64,000 bases of DNA from Actinoplanes cyaneus. GTDB lineage: Bacteria > Actinomycetota > Actinomycetes > Mycobacteriales > Micromonosporaceae. This document shows, piece by piece, positions 59,196 through 64,000 of the stretch. The notes beneath the pieces are model-generated. The model saw nothing but the letters and a program-made list of their open reading frames with translations. It did no database searches and was not told the origin of the DNA. Position numbers and translations under genes: made by a program. Where the stretch lies: assembly GCF_016862095.1 (NCBI RefSeq), contig NZ_BOMH01000027.1:1-64000 (forward strand). The letters run 5' to 3'. How positions within the stretch are numbered: position 1 is the first letter of the stretch; each line of letters starts with the position of its first letter.

Positions 59196-59392
59196 CCCAG
59201 CTGGCACTCACGGTTGCCTCCACCCCGCAGTTCCAGCCCCCACCACCAGCCCGGCTCGCCCAGCTGGCACTCACGGTTGCTTGCACCCCACCGTTACAAC
59301 CCTCAGCACCAGCTCGCCGCGATCGGCTGGCACTGACGGCTGCTTCCACCCCACCGTTACAACCGCCACCACCAGCCCGGCCTGAACTACGC
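59196..59392. repeat. Three tandem ~64-bp repeats carrying the hairpin half-motif
   Basis: Units start CCCAGCTGGCACTCACGGTT (59197), CCCAGCTGGCACTCACGGTT (about 59259) and CGGCTGGCACTGACGGCT (about 59323), each followed by TGC(C/T)T-x-CACCCC and a CCACCACCAGCCCG-like tail. Each unit holds one arm of the dispersed hairpin repeat without its partner arm. Confidence 0.65.
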
Positions 59393-59444
59393 CGCCGCGC
59401 GAGCGCCGTCCGAGCTCGGGCCGCGACGCGCCGCGTGGTTGGCC

Positions 59445-59496
59445 GGCTGGCTCTCACGGTCGTTATCGGGCCCGGAAACAACCGTGAGAGCCAGCC
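59445..59496. repeat. Intergenic hairpin repeat, copy E
   Basis: GGCTGGCTCTCACGGT (59445-59460) and ACCGTGAGAGCCAGCC (59481-59496) are perfect 16-bp arms with a 20-base loop. Confidence 0.75.
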
Positions 59497-59586
59497 GAGA
59501 GCAGCGACCCGCGTCTCCGCCGCAACTGGCGCCGGCCTCGCGGGCCCCGGCCAAGTCCAGGCCGCCACGCGCCGCACGGCCGACCA

Positions 59587-59637
59587 GCTGGTTCTCATGG
59601 GCGTTATCCGTGCCGGATAACGCCCATGAGAACCAGC
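59587..59637. repeat. Intergenic hairpin repeat, copy F
   Basis: Perfect 24-bp arms (59587-59610 and 59614-59637), beginning GCTGGTTCTCATGGGCGTTA, with only a three-base loop (TGC). It is the most compact member of the family and the stem extends into what is the loop in other copies. Confidence 0.8.
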
Positions 59638-59730
59638 CCGCAACAGCGACCCGCGTCGCGGCCGCAACCGGTGACAGCCTCGCGCGCTGACGAACGACGC
59701 GCTGACGACAACCGGCCGCCGCTGACGAAC

Positions 59731-59764
59731 GACGCCGGCCCGCTGACGACAACGGGCCGGCGTC
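59731..59764 (-). terminator. GH92 terminator hairpin
   Basis: GACGCCGGCCCG and CGGGCCGGCGTC form a perfect 12-bp stem with a 10-base loop, starting 10 bases after the GH92 stop. Confidence 0.7.
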
Positions 59765-59774
59765 GCTGAAGGGG

Positions 59775-62700
59775 TCAGGCTCGGATGTCGAGTTCGTAGA
59801 TGCGGGCTGCTGTGTTGCCGTCGTTCGCCGGGGTGAGGACGTTCAGGCGGACGTAACGGGCGTCCGCGTCGATCGTCGTCGTGGTGCTGTCGGCGGTGTT
59901 GCCGCGCACCTGCGCCCGAGTGGTCCAGGTAGCGCCGTCGGCAGAGGTGAGCACGTCGAAGTCCCTGGTGTTCCAGGACGGGTATTCGCCGCCCGCGCCG
60001 GCGTGCCGGATCACGACCGAGCCGACGTGTCTGGTGCTGCCCAGGTCGGTCTGCAGCCACTTGGCCGCGCCGGTGGAGCACCACTTGTCGTTCCAGCCGC
60101 CGAGCCAGCTGCCGTTGACCGCCTTGTCCGGCCCCTCGGTGGCGCTGCAGGACGAGTCGGCGGTGGCCGGGCGGGCCAGTGCCAGGTCGGCCGGGGCGCT
60201 GCTCGCTCCGTACACCTCGAGTTCGTAGATCCGCGCGGCGCCGCTGCTGTCGCCGGCCGGGGTGGTCACGTCGAGCCGGACGTAGCGGGCCGTGCGAGCC
60301 GGGATCGGCGCGTAGGTCCGGCTCGCCCGGGTGGACCCGACAATGACCGCGTTTGCCCAGTTGACGTTGTCGGTGCTGGTGGCGATCGTGAACGCGCCGG
60401 TGTTCCAGTTGGTCCGCTCACCGCCGAGCCCGGCGTGCTTGACGACGAACGAGGACACGTTCTGCGCCGAGCCGAGGTCCACGGTCAGGGTTCGCGGCGT
60501 CCCGCCGGTGCACCATTTGCTGTTGTCCTCGAGGATGCCGTCGACCGCCTTGGCCGGGGCTTCCGTGCTGCTGCACGACGCGGCTCCACCGGTGGCCGGC
60601 TTGGTGAGCGCCAGGTTCGGCCCGAGGTCGGGCTCGGCGGGCGGCTGCTGGGCGCCGTCGCCGAAGCTGGGCGGCACGTCGGCGGCGCCGGTTCCCCAGG
60701 TGCCGGGCGAGCCTGCCATGCCGTACGCGATGGTGCCGCCGGAGGCAATGTCGGGGTATCGCAGGTAACTGTGGCTGGTGGTCGCGCCGTTGACCGAAAG
60801 CGATTGCACGTAACGGCTGGTGGCGCTGCCCCCGGTGATCGTGATGTTGCCTCCCGGCCGCTGGATCAGCGCTTGCGGGAAGAGGCCGCCGTGCACCGCG
60901 AGGGTGTCGGCGCCGGGCGTGACGGGGTAGAGGCCGAGCGCCGCCCAGACGTACCAGGAGCTGGTCGCGCCGAGGTCGTCGTTGCCGGGCAGCCCACCGG
61001 CGCCGGTGGTGAACGACTCGCTCATCACGCGGCGCACCGCGTCGGAGGCGCCGGCCGGTTTGCGCGCGTAGTTGTAGGTCCACGGAACGTTGTGCTCGGG
61101 TTCGTTGCCGACGTAGTAGTACGGCCGGGACAGGCCGCCGTTGAGCTCGGTGAAGTGATGGTCGAGCCGTTGCACGGCGGTGGACGGGCCGCCCATCAGC
61201 GTGATCAGCGCGCTGAGGTTGTGCGGCACCATCCAGGTGTACTGGGCGGCGTTGCCCTCGGTGTAGGGGCTCTCGGTGGCCGGGTTCAGCGGCCACGTGT
61301 ACGCGCCGTCGCCGCCCCGGGTGTGGATGTAGGACGATTCGCCGTTGAACAGGCTGCGCCAATACTGGGAATGCGTCGCATAGGTGTTGTACCCGGCCGT
61401 GTCGCCGAGCGCCTTCGCGAACTGGCTGATGGCGAAATCACTCGACGCGTATTCCAGGGTCTCCGACGGGTTTCCGGGAATGTAATGGCCGCTCTCGTAG
61501 GAGGCGCGATTGCCGCGCAGCACGGTTCCCTGGGTGCTGCCGCCGGTGGCGCTCTTCTTCATCAGCGCGAGCGCCGCCGCCGTGTCGAAGCCGCGGACCC
61601 CGAACGCGTAGGCGCTGGCCACGACGATCGGCCCCGGGTCGCCGGGCATCACGAAGTCCTCGACGCTCTGGTGCGACCACTTGGGCAGCAGTCCGCCCTG
61701 CTGGCCGTCGAGCACCATGGACTTGACGATGTCGGTCATCACGTCCGGCGCGATCAGCGCGGTCAGTGACGCCCAGGAACGGTAGATGTCCCAGCCCGAG
61801 TAGTTCTGATAGACCGGATGTGTGGCGGAGTGCACCACACCGTCGAATCCCATGTACTGCCCGTTGGTGTCACTGGCGACGTTCGGGTTCATCAGCACGT
61901 GATAGAGCGCGGTGTAGAACTTCTGCAGATCGGTCGTCCCGCCGCCGGTCACCTGAATCCGGTTCAGGGCGGAATTCCAGGAGCCGAGAGCATTTGCGCG
62001 TACGGCCGGGAAAGCGCCCGCCTCGGCTGTCGCATTGTTCTGCGCGTTGGCGACGCTGACGAACGAGATGCCGACCGTCGCGTTCACGACGGCATCGGAG
62101 GTGGTGTCGAAGGTGACGTACGCGCCGGCCTGGTTGCCGCTGACGCTCGTGCCCCCGGCGGTCACGGTTCCGCCGTTGAACGTGCCGGTCCCGGTCGGCG
62201 TGCGGTCGAACAGGATCGAGTAGTACATCTTGAACGTGCGCCCGCCGCAGAACCCGCCGGCCGTGTGCTCGCCCCAGACCCGGTTCCCGCTGATCGTGAC
62301 GTTCCCGGCCCGGTCGCCGGTGGCCGACCGGGACGCGTTGATCAGCACGCGCGCGGTGGTCGAGGCGGGGTAGGTCAGGCGCAGCGCGCCGGTGCGGGTC
62401 GTGGCGCTCAGTTCGGCGTCGACGCCGTACCTGTCCAATCGGTTCTTGTAATAGCCGGGCGCCGCGGATTCGTTCGCTTTGGTGTAGGCGCTGGCGTAGG
62501 ACGTCCAGGCGTTGCCCGGCGAGGAGCCGAGATTCCCGGTGATCGGCAGGATCGGGAGGTCCTCGTTGTTCGGGCAGCCGGCCCCGTTGAAGTGGGTGAG
62601 GCTGAACGACTCGATGGTCCGGTCGGAGTCGCGGTAGCCCGACGGCGAGCCGGTCGGGGTGTCCGGGCTGAACTGCACCATGCCGAACGGCACGGTGGCG

Positions 62701-62876
62701 CCGGGGAAGGTGCTGCCGCCGGCGCCGCCGCCGACCGGGTTGGGTGAGTTGCTGTCGTCGGTCCCGACGAACGGGTTGACGTATCCGGTGAGGTCGAGGT
62801 TCGCGGCGTGGGCCGCCTGTGGGATCGACAGGGCCGCGGCGGCGAGGAGGGCCGCGGTCGCGAGGGCACGGATCAT
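59775..62876 (-). CDS. GH92 alpha-mannosidase with two C-terminal binding domains
   Basis: Secreted exo-alpha-mannosidase of 1033 residues. Signal peptide 1-24 (ALATAALLAAAALSIPQAAHA). GH92 motifs are in order: YVNPFVGTDDSN, GATVPFGMVQFSPDTPTG, FSLTHFNGAGCPN, NYSGWDIYRSWASL, GHYIPGNPSETLEYASSDFA split around 440-470, NEPEHNVPWTYNY and the catalytic-base GLPGNDDLGATSSWYVWAALG. GH92 enzymes are calcium-dependent and act on alpha-1,2/1,3-mannosides of fungal or plant glycans. Two discoidin-like domains (about 755-895 and 896-1033, both starting NLAL/DLALA-x-PAT) follow. ATG 62876 has GAAGGGAC nine bases upstream; ATG 62897 is a less likely start. Confidence 0.94.
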   Translation of the reverse strand: MIRALATAALLAAAALSIPQAAHAANLDLTGYVNPFVGTDDSNSPNPVGGGAGGSTFPGATVPFGMVQFSPDTPTGSPSGYRDSDRTIESFSLTHFNGAGCPNNEDLPILPITGNLGSSPGNAWTSYASAYTKANESAAPGYYKNRLDRYGVDAELSATTRTGALRLTYPASTTARVLINASRSATGDRAGNVTISGNRVWGEHTAGGFCGGRTFKMYYSILFDRTPTGTGTFNGGTVTAGGTSVSGNQAGAYVTFDTTSDAVVNATVGISFVSVANAQNNATAEAGAFPAVRANALGSWNSALNRIQVTGGGTTDLQKFYTALYHVLMNPNVASDTNGQYMGFDGVVHSATHPVYQNYSGWDIYRSWASLTALIAPDVMTDIVKSMVLDGQQGGLLPKWSHQSVEDFVMPGDPGPIVVASAYAFGVRGFDTAAALALMKKSATGGSTQGTVLRGNRASYESGHYIPGNPSETLEYASSDFAISQFAKALGDTAGYNTYATHSQYWRSLFNGESSYIHTRGGDGAYTWPLNPATESPYTEGNAAQYTWMVPHNLSALITLMGGPSTAVQRLDHHFTELNGGLSRPYYYVGNEPEHNVPWTYNYARKPAGASDAVRRVMSESFTTGAGGLPGNDDLGATSSWYVWAALGLYPVTPGADTLAVHGGLFPQALIQRPGGNITITGGSATSRYVQSLSVNGATTSHSYLRYPDIASGGTIAYGMAGSPGTWGTGAADVPPSFGDGAQQPPAEPDLGPNLALTKPATGGAASCSSTEAPAKAVDGILEDNSKWCTGGTPRTLTVDLGSAQNVSSFVVKHAGLGGERTNWNTGAFTIATSTDNVNWANAVIVGSTRASRTYAPIPARTARYVRLDVTTPAGDSSGAARIYELEVYGASSAPADLALARPATADSSCSATEGPDKAVNGSWLGGWNDKWCSTGAAKWLQTDLGSTRHVGSVVIRHAGAGGEYPSWNTRDFDVLTSADGATWTTRAQVRGNTADSTTTTIDADARYVRLNVLTPANDGNTAARIYELDIRA

Positions 62877-62923
62877 TGGTGCCGTCCCTTCGGACATGAC
62901 ATGGGAATGACAGCGTTGTCACT

Positions 62924-62941
62924 CACATCAATCGATGTCAA
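62924..62941 (-). promoter_or_regulatory. TTGACA and interrupted repeat ahead of the GH92 gene
   Basis: On the minus strand TTGACATCGATTGATGT includes a consensus -35 and the repeat ACATC-GATT-GATGT, about 50-65 bases before the ATG. A sugar-responsive repressor site overlapping a promoter is plausible; no clear -10 can be assigned. Confidence 0.35.
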
Positions 62942-62951
62942 TACGCGGCGT

Positions 62952-62965
62952 CGGTTCCGGAACCG
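62952..62965. promoter_or_regulatory. 14-bp palindrome CGGTTCCGGAACCG
   Basis: Perfect palindrome with central CG in the region between the GH92 gene and the response regulator. Its form suits a LacI-family or other dimeric repressor. Confidence 0.35.
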
Positions 62966-62985
62966 GCGACGTCAGGGACGCGGCG

Positions 62986-63072
62986 GGCGCGAACCGCATC
63001 GATCACGGCCGAACACGAGGCGAGGCGTCCTGATCACGACTGAGCACGCGGCGAACCGCACCGATCACGGCT
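62986..63072. repeat. Pair of 22-bp direct repeats
   Basis: GCGAACCGCATCGATCACGG at about 62988 recurs with one change (T to C) at about 63052, the second copy running into the 3' end of the response regulator gene. Two further TGATCACGACTGAGCACG-like pieces lie between. Their role is not evident. Confidence 0.5.
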
Positions 63073-63721
63073 GCGCGAGGCCGCACTCGTAGCCGAGGAT
63101 CACCGCCTGGACCCGGTCCCGCAGGCCCAGCTTGGCGAGGATCCGGCCCAGATGCGTCTTCACCGTGCTCTCCGAGAGGACCAGGACGGCGGCGATCTCC
63201 GCGTTGGACAGACCACGCGTGACCAGCGTCAGGACCTCCCGCTCGCGGCTGGTCAGCGTCGCGAGGCGCCGGTCCGCGGCCGCCGGCGCCGGTGTGGTGC
63301 TGCCCAGGTAGTGGGCGATCAGCCGGCGGGTCACGCTGGGCGCGGCGACCGACTCGCCGGCGGCGACGACCCGTACCGCGGAGATCAGATCGGCGGCCAG
63401 GGCGTCCTTGAGGAGGAAGCCGCTGGCGCCCGCCCGCAGCCCGCTGAGCACGTATTCGTCCAGGTCGAACGTGGTCAGGATGATCACCTTGGCGGGGTGC
63501 GGGCCGGTGCGGATGCGACGGGTCGTCTCGATGCCGTCGAGGCCCGGCATGCGCACGTCCATCAGCACGACGTCCGGCCGGGTGCGTGCGACCACGTCCA
63601 GGGCGTGCGCCCCGTCGGCCGCCTCGCCGACCACCTCGAGGTCGCCGGTCTCGTCGAGGACGAGCCGGAACCCGGTGCGGACCAGGGTCTGGTCGTCGAC
63701 GAGCACGACCCGGACGGTCAT
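63065..63721 (-). CDS. NarL/LuxR-type response regulator
   Basis: Response regulator of 218 residues. Receiver domain (1-120) with acidic pair VDDQ, phospho-acceptor Asp in VVLMDVRMPG (about residue 54), Thr in ILTTFD and Lys in FLLKDA. C-terminal HTH (about 150-215) with LTSREREVLTLVTRGLSNAEIA and STVKTHLGRILAKLGLRDR. It starts four bases after the stop of the histidine kinase gene, with which it forms a two-component pair. Targets are unknown. Confidence 0.94.
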   Translation of the reverse strand: MTVRVVLVDDQTLVRTGFRLVLDETGDLEVVGEAADGAHALDVVARTRPDVVLMDVRMPGLDGIETTRRIRTGPHPAKVIILTTFDLDEYVLSGLRAGASGFLLKDALAADLISAVRVVAAGESVAAPSVTRRLIAHYLGSTTPAPAAADRRLATLTSREREVLTLVTRGLSNAEIAAVLVLSESTVKTHLGRILAKLGLRDRVQAVILGYECGLAQP

Positions 63722-63725
63722 CGGC

Positions 63726-64000
63726 TCACCCGGCCGGCGACGGGCGGTGATGCGGGAGCGTCGCGCCGAGCCGGAACCCGGCAGGGAAACCGCGCCCGGT
63801 CTCCAGAGTGCCGCCGAGCATCGCGACCCGTTCCGCGATGCCCCGCAGCCCGGCGCCGTCCCCGGCCGGCCCGGCACCGTCGACGGCCGGCCCGGCACCG
63901 TTGACGGCCGGCCCGGCACCGTCGTCGGTCACCTCGACGTGCAGGCAGGTCGCCTCGAAGCGTAGGCACACCCGCGCGGCGGCGCCCGGCCCGGCATGCT
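63726..64000 (-). CDS. Sensor histidine kinase, C-terminal part
   Basis: Partial: the 5' end lies beyond the window. The visible 91 residues are the end of a HATPase_c domain of the LuxR-partner (HisKA_3) type: HAGPGAAARVCLRF, the G1 box VTDDGAG, and GLRGIAERVAMLGGTLETG. Between the G1 Asp-Asp-Gly and the GLRGI helix is an unusual insert of repeats (GPAVNGAGPAVDGAGPAGDG), from a 21-bp DNA repeat. It is followed by the response regulator. Confidence 0.9.
   Translation of the reverse strand, partial: HAGPGAAARVCLRFEATCLHVEVTDDGAGPAVNGAGPAVDGAGPAGDGAGLRGIAERVAMLGGTLETGRGFPAGFRLGATLPHHRPSPAG
63858..63925. repeat. 21-bp tandem repeat in the kinase ATP-binding region
   Basis: Three 21-bp units of the form CCGGCCCGGCACCGTCGACG(G), differing by single bases, encode the GPAVDGA heptads. 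They start right after the G1 box and keep frame. Confidence 0.75.

Larger units (their letters stand above)
59044..59774. other. Repeat-rich intergenic region
   Basis: About 730 bases with no supported gene. It contains a three-copy ~64-bp tandem array (59196-59392), two strong hairpin repeats (59445 and 59587), short direct repeats of GCTGACGA(A/C)(C/A)(G/A) type at 59687-59760, and the GH92 terminator at 59731. TAGGCT at 59051-59056 is the -10 of the LLM gene. Confidence 0.7.

Noticed and set aside
59196..59392. Possible CRISPR array
   Set aside because: Three contiguous imperfect 64-bp units with no constant repeat/unique spacer pattern and no cas genes nearby.
1..64000. tRNA, rRNA, insertion sequence, prophage or plasmid functions
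   Set aside because: No cloverleaf-like tRNA sequence, rRNA segment, transposase, integrase, phage structural or replication gene was recognised on either strand.

Overview
The window is about 70% or more G+C, densely coded, with actinomycete-style Shine-Dalgarno sequences, many GTG starts, 1-4 base overlaps between coupled genes and several starts that look leaderless. The gene content (CHAT and caspase-like proteases, Ser/Thr kinase with FHA and PP2C partners, a rich set of secreted glycoside hydrolases, an F420-type oxidoreductase) fits a developmentally complex actinomycete. A Micromonosporaceae member such as Actinoplanes is my inference, not something the sequence proves.

Positions 1-22.2 kb form a signalling and conflict-type island. 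rtcB (RNA ligase) and a secreted hypothetical come first. A six-gene minus-strand operon (9560 down to 2384) follows: membrane/helical protein, Clp-like AAA+ ATPase, radical SAM protein, zinc-ribbon FHA protein, PP2C phosphatase and Ser/Thr kinase, every junction overlapping. Then come two paralogous helical proteins that faintly resemble sigma-factor region 2, an HTH protein, and a Crp/FNR-type regulator. A coupled minus pair encodes a diverged class III nucleotidyl-cyclase-like protein and a metacaspase. Divergent from that pair are a CHAT protease and a partner whose CHAT domain has lost its catalytic His and Cys. A motif with core TCTGACGGAC occurs in three intergenic regions of this island, twice as a perfect 15-bp inverted repeat, suggesting one regulator controls the set. 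I regard this as the most interesting part of the window.

Positions 22.3-37 kb are mixed: an ArsP-type permease pair, a DUF3616 protein, a DHA2-family MFS exporter, a secreted alpha/beta hydrolase with EF-hand loops, a PAS/GAF sensor, small proteins, a SIMPL-domain protein and a 1605-residue HEAT-repeat protein carrying a 15-bp minisatellite.

Positions 37-50 kb are a plant-polysaccharide region: GH127, GH43 and a large (alpha/alpha)6 glycosidase in one operon behind a LacI-type operator, a SulP transporter, a PLDc_N/SHOCT protein, a LacI regulator and a PL11 rhamnogalacturonan lyase. A GH92 mannosidase lies further on at 59.8-62.9 kb.

Positions 50-59 kb carry an alpha/beta hydrolase and a 3-hydroxybutyrate-dehydrogenase-like SDR divergent from a complete branched-chain-type ABC transporter (substrate-binding protein, two ATPases, two permeases). 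A frameshifted endonuclease/exonuclease/phosphatase gene, a RibD_C/DHFR-like reductase and an LLM oxidoreductase follow. The window ends in a LuxR-type response regulator and the 3' end of its histidine kinase.

A family of intergenic hairpins built on GCTGG(C/T)(A/T)CTCACGGT recurs at gene 3' ends at 24.3, 49.9, 56.4 and 59.2-59.6 kb. No tRNA, rRNA, insertion sequence, phage or CRISPR array was seen.
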